Assembly: GCA_024398995.1 (NCBI GenBank) | Contig: JAKSIE010000020.1 | Coordinates: 1-39,533 of the forward strand | Length of the DNA stretch: 39,533 nucleotides | DNA from: Fibrobacter sp. | GTDB taxonomy: Bacteria > Fibrobacterota > Fibrobacteria > Fibrobacterales > Fibrobacteraceae | Reading direction: 5' to 3' | Shown here: positions 6,856 to 13,867 of the stretch, one piece after another | Layout: every line of letters begins with the position of its first letter | Numbering within the stretch: position 1 is the stretch's first letter | Made by a program: the position numbers and the translations under genes | Notes under the pieces: model-generated | The model's input: only the letters and a program-made list of their open reading frames with translations | Told to the model about the DNA's origin: nothing | The model's database searches: none

Positions 6856-8112
6856 ATGTCTAAGGTCGTGCTCAAGTCCGTTATGTATCAAGGAATTGTT
6901 CGGGACATTCTTATTTCTGGCAAGCGCTTTGCCAAGGTGGACCGTCCTCTGACGCCTAAGGATTATGACAAGGCCGAAATAATTGACTGCTCGGGTCTGG
7001 CTATTTTACCTCCCTTCTATAATGGCCATTGCCACGCTGCTATGACTTTACTTCGCGGTTTCGCCGACGACATGCCTTTACAGGAATGGCTGCAGAATCA
7101 CATCTGGCCCTTTGAAGGCAAGATGACCCCCAAGGATATCGAAATCGGTTCACGATTGGCTGTACTTGAAATGATCAAGTCCGGTACGGTGTTCTTTGCG
7201 GATATGTACTGGCATCGCGAACAGACCATGAAGGTGGTCAAGGAAATGGGAATCCGTGCAACTATCGGCGTGACTTTTGCCCAGGGCCTTATGAGCGACG
7301 AAGCCATCGAAAATAATTTCAAGTTTATTAAGGATCGCAGGTTTGAATCCGAACGTGTAGCCCTTGCTGTGATGCCTCATTCTCCCTACATGGTGGGCGA
7401 GCCCTTGTTCAAGCGTTGCGCAGATGTTGCCCGAGAAGAAGAAATGATTCTTCATACTCACTTGGCTGAAACCAAAAAAGAAGTGTCGGATTGCAAAAAG
7501 CAGTTCGGCTGTACTCCCGTGGAACTGATGGACCGTTATACGGTTCTTGGCGGAAATTTTGTGGCAGCCCATTGTGTGCATATGAATGACCAGGATATGG
7601 CTTTGATGGCGGAGTCTGAATCTGCCGCTATCCTTAATCCCTGCTCTAACCTGAAACTTTCCAGCGGTATTCCAAAGATTCCCAAGATGCTTGCTAGTGG
7701 AATGCTGGTTGGTATCGGTACCGACGGTGCATCTTCCAATAATAACTTGGATATGCACGAAGAAATGAAATTGACCTCTCTTTTGACCAAGGTCTCCAGC
7801 AGTGCTGAAAAATTGCCTGCAGAAGAAGTGCTGAAAATGGCAACTTCCAATGTTGCCATTGCTTACGGTATTCCTGCGGGTGTTATTGCCGAAGGTTTCT
7901 TTGCTGATGCCCTTCTGGTGGATCTCAAGAACGAGCGTTTGAACCCTTGCCACAACTTGGTCAGCAACTGGGTTTACTCAGCTGATTCCAGTTCCATTCA
8001 CTCTGTGATTTGCAATGGCAAGTTTGTAATGAAGAATCGCCACGTGGATGGCGAAGAGGACATTGTGCGCGAGGCAGAGGTCTGCGCCAAGTCTATTGCT
8101 TCTCGCTGCTAA
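6856..8112 (+). CDS. Amidohydrolase, SAH/MTA deaminase-like
   Basis: 418 aa from ATG 6856, which has a good ribosome-binding site (GAGGAAG, 2 nt spacing). The protein is an amidohydrolase-superfamily TIM barrel of the AtzB/TrzA/MtaD type. HCHAAMTLLRGFADDMPLQ is the metal-binding HxH with the segment typical of 5'-methylthioadenosine / S-adenosylhomocysteine deaminases. HTHLAET supplies the next ligands, HCVHMND the third, and GTDGASSNNNLDM the catalytic Asp. The expected reaction is hydrolytic deamination of SAH or MTA to the inosine form. Related enzymes act on guanine or other amino-heterocycles, so the substrate is inferred. The 3' end overlaps the convergent cvpA by 20 bp. Confidence 0.8.
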   Translation: MSKVVLKSVMYQGIVRDILISGKRFAKVDRPLTPKDYDKAEIIDCSGLAILPPFYNGHCHAAMTLLRGFADDMPLQEWLQNHIWPFEGKMTPKDIEIGSRLAVLEMIKSGTVFFADMYWHREQTMKVVKEMGIRATIGVTFAQGLMSDEAIENNFKFIKDRRFESERVALAVMPHSPYMVGEPLFKRCADVAREEEMILHTHLAETKKEVSDCKKQFGCTPVELMDRYTVLGGNFVAAHCVHMNDQDMALMAESESAAILNPCSNLKLSSGIPKIPKMLASGMLVGIGTDGASSNNNLDMHEEMKLTSLLTKVSSSAEKLPAEEVLKMATSNVAIAYGIPAGVIAEGFFADALLVDLKNERLNPCHNLVSNWVYSADSSSIHSVICNGKFVMKNRHVDGEEDIVREAEVCAKSIASRC

Positions 8113-8818
8113 CAGACGGCGTTTCTGCGGGCTTTGTAGCTTCGGTTGCCTTGTCCGCGGCTGTCTTTACTGCGGTCTTTGCGGCGTCCTTTGCTTCGTC
8201 TACAGCCTTAGCTGCAGCTTCCTTTGCGGCTTCTGTTGCCTTGTCCGCAGCTTCCTTTGCGACTTCGGTAGCTTTTTCCGAGGCCTTGTCTGTAATCTTC
8301 TTTGTTATTTCGGAGGCTTTCTTTTCGGCTACGTCCACCAGGTCGATGGGTTCGGAGGAAAGTCCCATGGCTTCCAGGCCGTTTTTGTACAGGCTGTAGG
8401 AAACGGAGTTGTCGCGGGTTTCCTGGATGACTCCGCCAAAAGGCAGCACGTGCATAATTGTCAGGAGCACGGTCAAAATAAGTACAGCCTTCACCACACC
8501 AAACAGAGCACCCAGGGTTCGGTCAAGCTTGCTTACGATGGTTTCGCTGACGGCGCGGTTTACCACATGTCCAATAAAGAGGAACAGAAGGAAGGGAACA
8601 AGGAAGCCTACGCAGAGGCACACGATGGTTGCAGAAAAACTACTGCAACCCAGGTTCTCTATCACGGAGTTTGCAAAAAGGGAGTTTGCCAGATAGGCTC
8701 CGACGACAGCGGTTGCCCAGGCAATCAAACGGAAGATGCCTCGCAACAGGCCATGCCACACGCCGATAAGGGCGAGGAGGATAATAAGGACGAGGCTGAC
8801 GATATCAATGGTGTTCAT
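8093..8818 (-). CDS. CvpA-family membrane protein with Ala/Lys-rich tail
   Basis: 241 aa. The first 165 residues are a CvpA domain with four hydrophobic segments (from about 5, 30, 60 and 105). CvpA was named for colicin V production and affects envelope stress tolerance; its molecular role is unsettled. Residues 165-230 form an unusual amphipathic helix of roughly 11-residue periodicity built from KEAADKATEAAK-like units, reminiscent of LEA-type repeats and probably cytoplasmic. The gene starts 3 bp after the kinase stop, so the two are co-transcribed and perhaps coupled. The 3' end overlaps the convergent amidohydrolase gene by 20 bp, leaving no room for a separate terminator. The call is firm for the domain and open for the function of the tail. 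Confidence 0.8.
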   Translation of the reverse strand: MNTIDIVSLVLIILLALIGVWHGLLRGIFRLIAWATAVVGAYLANSLFANSVIENLGCSSFSATIVCLCVGFLVPFLLFLFIGHVVNRAVSETIVSKLDRTLGALFGVVKAVLILTVLLTIMHVLPFGGVIQETRDNSVSYSLYKNGLEAMGLSSEPIDLVDVAEKKASEITKKITDKASEKATEVAKEAADKATEAAKEAAAKAVDEAKDAAKTAVKTAADKATEATKPAETPSVSSEKQ

Positions 8819-8821
8819 AAG

Positions 8822-9865
8822 TTACAAAACAAAGTGGATAAGGAACGCTGCTGCTGCGGCGGCAATGGCTGCACCGGTCAGCAATCCAAGAATAAATGTA
8901 CTCTTCTTAGATGCTTTATAAATCGGAGGGTTGCAGAATTGGGCTTCATTCTGCATTTTTTCCTCGGATTTCAAGCCGGCAGTCCACATTCCCATGTAGG
9001 GTGTGAGGTCGCGGGGCAGGTCCTTCATCATTTCTGAAAGTTCGCTTGCGGCGTCGAAGGCGGTTAGCGGGCGGTTCTTGGGCTTCTTGGCCAGAAGCTT
9101 CAAAACGAACTTGCGTAGTCCTGTGGGGACGTTTTTATCAAATGCTTTTTCGGTAACGCGGAGCTTCTGGACTCGCTTTACGGTGTCTGCAAAATTTTCG
9201 CCGCGGAAGATGTTTTCGCCCAAAAGCATTTCGCTGGCAATAACGCCAACGGCAAACAAGTCGGAGGCGGGGGTGGCGTTTTCACCAAGGGTCTGTTCCG
9301 GACTCATGTAGGTGACAGTACCAAGGATGGCGCCAGTGATTGTCAGACTGTCTTCGGAGTCGTTCAGCGGATTTTCCGTATGGGCGATGCCAAAGTCTAG
9401 CAGGCGAATGCGTCCGTCTACGTCAATCATAATGTTTGCCGGCTTCAAGTCGCGATGCACAACGCCTGCGCGGTGTGCGTGTCCCAAGGCGCCCAGCACA
9501 TCGTAAAGGATTGCCATGACAACCCAAAGAGGCGGCTGCTTGCATTTATCCAACAGCTGACGCAGGGTGATGCCGTTTACGAATTCCATGGAAAGGGACA
9601 GCTTTCCGTCCTTTTCCTTCCATAGGGCGTGAGGCTGGATGATTGCTGGGTGGTTCAGGTGGGCGAGGATGTTGCCTTCGCGCATAAAGCGCTTGATCGC
9701 ATCGCTATTCTCTTCCAGGGTCTCACGCATCTGTTTGACAACCACCATGCGGTCCAAGGATGGATCGTGACAGAGCCAAAGGTTGCCCATGGCTCCGGAA
9801 CTCAGTTCCTGGGTAGGTTTGTATCCACCGATTCTTGTTGGTTTATCGCTCTTGCTTGCTGCCAC
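8822..9865 (-). CDS. Serine/threonine protein kinase with C-terminal membrane anchor
   Basis: 347 aa from a GTG at 9863-9865 preceded by AAAGGAT at 5 nt. This is a complete Hanks-type kinase: glycine-rich loop SSGAMGNLW (22-30), VVVK Lys44, HRDLKPAN (137-144), DFGIA (157-161) and SPEQ in the activation segment. After the kinase lobe comes a short linker and a single hydrophobic helix (about 322-347) ending the protein, with essentially no extracytoplasmic domain and no PASTA repeats. The kinase therefore faces the cytoplasm at the membrane. The next gene, 3 bp away, encodes a CvpA membrane protein whose Lys/Thr/Ser-containing tail could be a substrate (inference). nadB lies 51 bp upstream and may belong to the same transcript. 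Confidence 0.9.
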   Translation of the reverse strand: MAASKSDKPTRIGGYKPTQELSSGAMGNLWLCHDPSLDRMVVVKQMRETLEENSDAIKRFMREGNILAHLNHPAIIQPHALWKEKDGKLSLSMEFVNGITLRQLLDKCKQPPLWVVMAILYDVLGALGHAHRAGVVHRDLKPANIMIDVDGRIRLLDFGIAHTENPLNDSEDSLTITGAILGTVTYMSPEQTLGENATPASDLFAVGVIASEMLLGENIFRGENFADTVKRVQKLRVTEKAFDKNVPTGLRKFVLKLLAKKPKNRPLTAFDAASELSEMMKDLPRDLTPYMGMWTAGLKSEEKMQNEAQFCNPPIYKASKKSTFILGLLTGAAIAAAAAAFLIHFVL

Positions 9866-9916
9866 CCGTTATCCTTTATCCTTCTCTGTTCGCTGTTTTC
9901 CGTTTACTCAAACCAC

Positions 9917-11500
9917 TTACTTCTTATCTCCCAGATAGATGCTCTGGTGCTTGGTCTTAGGATCGGGATTGGGGTAATCCAGAATGTAGTGGAGTCCGCG
10001 GGATTCCTTGCGTCGGAGTGCTGCAATAAGGATCATCTTGGAAACCTGGAGCGCATTCTGGAATTCGATGAAATAGAAATTCTCGGTTTCCATGTTCTTG
10101 ATGGCGGCGTTTACATCCTTCTCAAGACCTTCGATGACCTTGAGACCCTGGTTCAGACCGGCCACGGTACGGACGATGCCGCAATGGGTCCACATCATGT
10201 CCTGCAAAATCTTGCGACGCTTGCGCCAGTAGGCGGACTTGTTGTAACTTACCTTTTCCTTCTGGGTAGAACGGGAGGTTGCAATCTTATTCTTGAGAAT
10301 GCCGCTGTCGCAAATATCATCTACGGCGCGGAGTGCAAACACTACGCTTTCAAGCAGGGAGTTGGATGCCAGACGGTTTGCGCCATGGACACCTGTTGCT
10401 GCAACTTCGCCGCAAGCATAAAGACCGTTGATTTCGGTGCGGGACTTGGTATCCACCAGAACTCCGCCGCACATGTAGTGTGCTGCGGGAACCACAGGAA
10501 TCCATTCCTTGGTCATGTCCACGCCCACTTCCATGCACTTGGCGTAAATGTTGGGGAAGTGGCTCTTGATATCCTTGGGTGTATGACCTGTCAAGTCGAT
10601 AAACATGTTGGTCTGACCCAGACGCTGCATTTCTGCGTGGATGGCACGGGCGACAATGTCGCGAGGAGCCAGAGAGTGAAGGGGATGAACCTGGTTCATG
10701 AATTCTTCGCCCTTGGCGTTCTTGAGGATGCCACCGAAACCACGGACCGCTTCGGAAATCAGGAAGGGCTTCTTGAGGCTGGGTGCATACAAACTAGTGG
10801 GGTGGAACTGCATGAACTCGATATCCTGCAGGGCTGCACCTGCACGGGCTGCAATAGCCATACCGTCGCCGCAGCTATCCGGCGGGCAGACGGTGTACTG
10901 CCAGATACGTCCGGCACCGCCAGTGGAAAGAATGGTGGCCTTTGCGTAAATCTTTTCTACAATGCCGGTCTTTTGGTGGATGATCTTTGCGCCGACGCAG
11001 CGCTTTGCCTTACCTTCGCCATTGCAGATCAAATCCTTGATGTAGCAGTTTTCCAGGTAGTCGATGTTCTTTTGCTTGTGGAGTTCGCAGAGGAGGGCAC
11101 GCATGATTTCCTTGCCGGTAAGGTCTGCGGCGTGAAGAATGCGATGCTGGCTGTGGCCGCCTTCCAGGTGAAGGTCAAATTCGGAATGGTTCACCGGATT
11201 GGGTGTGAACTGGACTCCCCACTTGACCAACTGCTGGATGGTTGCCGGGCCGCTCTTGGTCAGGATGTTCACAGGTTCCTTTTTGCAAAGGCCTGCGCCT
11301 GCCTCCAGGGTGTCGTCGATGTGGAATTTAAACTTGTCGGTCTTCTTGGTGACCGTAGCGATACCGCCCTGGGCGTAGTTTGATGAGCCGTCCGGTTTTG
11401 CACCCTTGGTAAGGATGACTACAGAAAGACCTTTTTCTGCTGCGTGGAGAGCTGCGCTCAAACCGGAAATGCCGGCGCCAAGGACCAAAATATCGTACAT
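9917..11500 (-). CDS. nadB: L-aspartate oxidase
   Basis: 527 aa from ATG 11500, with GGAG 7 nt upstream; further upstream in-frame codons lie in AT-rich promoter sequence. NadB oxidises L-aspartate to iminoaspartate with FAD, the first step of de novo NAD synthesis. Visible are the dinucleotide-binding GAGISGLSAALHAAEKG at the N-terminus, SNYAQGGIA, and the diagnostic HGANRLASNSLLE near residue 370, followed by a helical C-terminal domain. It shares ancestry with SdhA/FrdA, but the N-terminus, the length and the lack of a covalent-FAD histidine motif favour NadB. No nadA or nadC is adjacent. The kinase and cvpA genes follow 51 bp downstream on the same strand. Confidence 0.92.
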   Translation of the reverse strand: MYDILVLGAGISGLSAALHAAEKGLSVVILTKGAKPDGSSNYAQGGIATVTKKTDKFKFHIDDTLEAGAGLCKKEPVNILTKSGPATIQQLVKWGVQFTPNPVNHSEFDLHLEGGHSQHRILHAADLTGKEIMRALLCELHKQKNIDYLENCYIKDLICNGEGKAKRCVGAKIIHQKTGIVEKIYAKATILSTGGAGRIWQYTVCPPDSCGDGMAIAARAGAALQDIEFMQFHPTSLYAPSLKKPFLISEAVRGFGGILKNAKGEEFMNQVHPLHSLAPRDIVARAIHAEMQRLGQTNMFIDLTGHTPKDIKSHFPNIYAKCMEVGVDMTKEWIPVVPAAHYMCGGVLVDTKSRTEINGLYACGEVAATGVHGANRLASNSLLESVVFALRAVDDICDSGILKNKIATSRSTQKEKVSYNKSAYWRKRRKILQDMMWTHCGIVRTVAGLNQGLKVIEGLEKDVNAAIKNMETENFYFIEFQNALQVSKMILIAALRRKESRGLHYILDYPNPDPKTKHQSIYLGDKK

Positions 11501-11608
11501 GAGTAAACTCCGTTTTAAAACTTTAATTTTGGATACCCCATAAATAGAAAAAAAGGAGTATTTCGGCATTAAATAACATGAAAATAAAACAAAATGAAAA
11601 AAAATGAC

Positions 11609-11638
11609 TAAATTTGCTGCCATTAAATTCTAATGGAG
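11609..11638 (+). promoter_or_regulatory. ppiD promoter box and RBS-covering inverted repeat
   Basis: TAAATTTG at 11609-11616 matches the TAnnTTTG box seen elsewhere in the window. Just downstream, CCATTA (11620-11625) and TAATGG (11631-11636) form a perfect inverted repeat around AATTC, and the right arm overlaps the GGAG Shine-Dalgarno (11635-11638). The repeat could be an operator or a hairpin that hides the ribosome-binding site. Confidence 0.4.
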
Positions 11639-11646
11639 TCTACTCT

Positions 11647-13572
11647 ATGTTAACGTGGATTAATGAAAAAGCCAAGTGGATTATTATTCTCTTTGCCGCA
11701 GGTATCGTAGTTGGCCTGTTGGCTATGGACCGTGTTCCGAACCAGGGACACAGCTATCCGATTGGCGTAGTGAACGATAAAAAGATCTCCTATTCTGAAT
11801 TCGACTCCCGTATCAAGTTGATTACTCAGAATCAGTACCAGGGTCAGCATCTCGAAGATGAACAGTACACCCAGCTCCGTACCGAAGTATTCCAGTCCTT
11901 TGTTCGCCAGATTCTCCTTGGCGACTTGTACGAAAAGGCTGAACTTCAGGCCTCGGTCGCAGAACTTGAATCTGAATTCTCTCGCAATCCCGATGGCGTT
12001 CGTGGCCGTCTGGTCCAGGAAGCTCAGAACCGTCTCTATGCTATCCAGCAGCAGGCTACTTCCCAGGAAGACCTCATGCAGCGCTCTCAGGCCTACATTG
12101 CCAGTCTGCCCAAGTTCCTCACTGATTCTACCTTCAACAAGGAAGAATACGATGCTTGGCTCAAGACTCCCGAAGCCTTCAAGTGGGGCGTAATGCTTCA
12201 GTACGAAGAAAACCTCAAGACCAGCACTATTCCGGCTCGCCAACTGCAGGCCCTGGTCGGCGCTTCCGTTCACCCGACTTCTCTCGAAGCTACCTGGGCT
12301 GCAGAACGTCGCATGACCGAATACGATCTTAAGGTTGCTGTTGCTAACGGCGCTGATTTTGCCGTCGACGAAAATACTGTCGATAGCGTTATGGTCGCTG
12401 GTTACTACAACGCTCACAAGGACAGCTTCTTTGTGACAAAGGATATGGCTCAGTTTGAATACGCTTACATCGACATTAAGGCAACCGAAGGCGATGATGC
12501 TCGTATCCGCGAATATGCAATGACTCTCTACTACCAGCTCACCGATTCTTCTGCAACCACTACCTTCGAAGACATGGCTCGCATTTCTTCCGAAGACCCG
12601 GGTTCCAGAGACGAAGGTGGTATCCTCAGTGGCGAAGCAGGCAAGGGCCTCTACGTTCCTGAATTTGAAAAGGCAGCTCTGGCTCTGGACTCCGGAGCTA
12701 TCTCTGAACCGGTTCGTTCTCAGTACGGCTACCACATTATCAAGTCCTACGGCAAGTCCAAGGATTCCACCGGCGTAGAACTTGCTAAGGTTGGCCACAT
12801 CCTCCTGGTCGTGAACGCTTCTTCCGAAACTATCGATAGCCTCGAATCCGTCTTGAACGCAGTCAAGTCCTCTGTTGATGCTGGCAAGTCCTTCGCAGAA
12901 GCTGCTAAGGAACAGGGCCTTGAATCCAAGACTTCTGGCTGGCTCTCTCGCGGCGCAGAAATTGAAGGCATGGGCTACCTCAAGGGCCTCTCTGCTTATG
13001 CTTGGCCTAACGAAAACCTCCCGCCGGAAGCAAGCAAGGTCTCTCCGGTCATGAAGAGCAACAAGTACGTTGCTATTGCCCTCAAGGTGGACGACCTCAA
13101 GGCTGGCGATCGTAGCTTGAAGCTCTACTTCAACAGCATCAAGTCCAAGCTGCTCAGTGCCAAGGCTTCCGCAGCAGCCGAAGCTTACCTCAACTCCGTT
13201 GCAGAAAAGGTCAAGGCTGTCAACCCCGAAGATTCCACCACTGCTGTCGAAAAGGTCAGTGTTGAATCCAAGACCGCTTCCGTTGATGGTTACGTTCCTG
13301 GCTTCGGCTATAGCAACGCAAACTTCGCAAAGGCTGTCAAGAACGCCAAGGTTGGTGAATGGACCTCCGCTATCGCTACCGACAATGGCGCTGTCATGAT
13401 CAAGGTTGAAAGCAAGAAGGAACCCGAGGCTGAAGCTCTCAAGGCTGCTGTCAAGAACGATGTTGCCAATGTTTCCGGTTATGCTGCTACCGCTCTGTTC
13501 AACGAATTCGTGAACGAGATCGAAGCTTCTACTCCGGTTGTTAACAACATGGACCTCTTCTACAGAGACTAA
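11647..13572 (+). CDS. ppiD: PpiD/SurA-like periplasmic peptidyl-prolyl isomerase
   Basis: 641 aa from ATG 11647 with GGAG 9 nt upstream. The N-terminus (MLTWINEKAKWIIILF) plus a single hydrophobic helix anchors the protein in the inner membrane, with the rest periplasmic. Residues 40-250 match the SurA/PpiD N-terminal chaperone region. A parvulin domain follows at about 255-385, with the hallmark EGGILSGEAGKGLYVPEFE and the terminal GYHIIK. A second, more diverged parvulin-like segment begins VGHILLVVN. The expected role is folding of outer-membrane and periplasmic proteins leaving the Sec translocon. It stands alone between nadB (divergent) and tRNA-Glu. Codon use is that of a highly expressed gene. 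Assignment to PpiD rather than free SurA rests on the membrane anchor. Confidence 0.85.
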   Translation: MLTWINEKAKWIIILFAAGIVVGLLAMDRVPNQGHSYPIGVVNDKKISYSEFDSRIKLITQNQYQGQHLEDEQYTQLRTEVFQSFVRQILLGDLYEKAELQASVAELESEFSRNPDGVRGRLVQEAQNRLYAIQQQATSQEDLMQRSQAYIASLPKFLTDSTFNKEEYDAWLKTPEAFKWGVMLQYEENLKTSTIPARQLQALVGASVHPTSLEATWAAERRMTEYDLKVAVANGADFAVDENTVDSVMVAGYYNAHKDSFFVTKDMAQFEYAYIDIKATEGDDARIREYAMTLYYQLTDSSATTTFEDMARISSEDPGSRDEGGILSGEAGKGLYVPEFEKAALALDSGAISEPVRSQYGYHIIKSYGKSKDSTGVELAKVGHILLVVNASSETIDSLESVLNAVKSSVDAGKSFAEAAKEQGLESKTSGWLSRGAEIEGMGYLKGLSAYAWPNENLPPEASKVSPVMKSNKYVAIALKVDDLKAGDRSLKLYFNSIKSKLLSAKASAAAEAYLNSVAEKVKAVNPEDSTTAVEKVSVESKTASVDGYVPGFGYSNANFAKAVKNAKVGEWTSAIATDNGAVMIKVESKKEPEAEALKAAVKNDVANVSGYAATALFNEFVNEIEASTPVVNNMDLFYRD

Positions 13573-13578
13573 TTCTTG

Positions 13579-13609
13579 CTGACACTTTAGTTGTTGTTTG
13601 CTATATTTG
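13579..13609 (+). promoter_or_regulatory. tRNA-Glu promoter
   Basis: CTGACA at 13579-13584, a 17-bp spacer and TATATT at 13602-13607, continuing into TATATTTG. The predicted start falls near 13615, about 22 nt before the mature tRNA. It is one of the clearest -35/-10 pairs in the window. Confidence 0.7.
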
Positions 13610-13636
13610 GCGCTGCTGAAGTAGCAAACGCAATAC

Positions 13637-13709
13637 GGTGCCATCGTCTAGTGGTCTAGGACACTGGCCTCTCACGCCGGCAACGAGGGTTCGAGTCCCT
13701 CTGGCACTA
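13637..13709 (+). tRNA. tRNA-Glu (anticodon CUC)
   Basis: A full cloverleaf of 73 nt. Acceptor GGTGCCA pairs with TGGCACT (first pair G-U), with discriminator A. The anticodon stem CTGGC/GCCGG encloses the loop CTCTCAC, giving anticodon CTC. The T stem GAGGG/CCCTC encloses TTCGAGT. The 5' region CATCGTCTAGTGGTCTAGGA is close to E. coli tRNA-Glu, supporting glutamate identity. CCA is not encoded. It reads GAG; a UUC isoacceptor must lie elsewhere. Confidence 0.97.
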
Positions 13710-13717
13710 TAAAAAAC

Positions 13718-13747
13718 GCTCCAAGCATAACGCTTGGGGCTTTTTTT
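13718..13747 (+). terminator. Terminator after tRNA-Glu
   Basis: GCTCCAAGC and GCTTGGGGC pair around ATAAC with one wobble, followed by seven T residues. It lies 8 nt past the tRNA 3' end. Confidence 0.9.
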
Positions 13748-13867
13748 ATGACAAAAATCAAAAAAAATGAGATTTTATAACTTTTTTTTTACGAAAATGC
13801 AAAAAAAATATTTTTAGTGTGAAATAAAGCATATATTAAGAGAGAATAGGGATTTGGTGAATTATTA

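Noticed and set aside
9629..11383. Long plus-strand open frame opposite nadB and the kinase
   Set aside because: It is a shadow of strongly biased codons on the minus strand; it has no family motif, signal or ribosome-binding site. The same holds for the minus-strand frames opposite ppiD (11650-13644), DUF1015 (18129-19403) and the OMP (27078-28091).
11614..11646. Earlier alternative start for ppiD
   Set aside because: It lies within the TAAATTTG box and inverted repeat; ATG 11647 has GGAG at proper spacing and begins at the membrane-anchor N-terminus.
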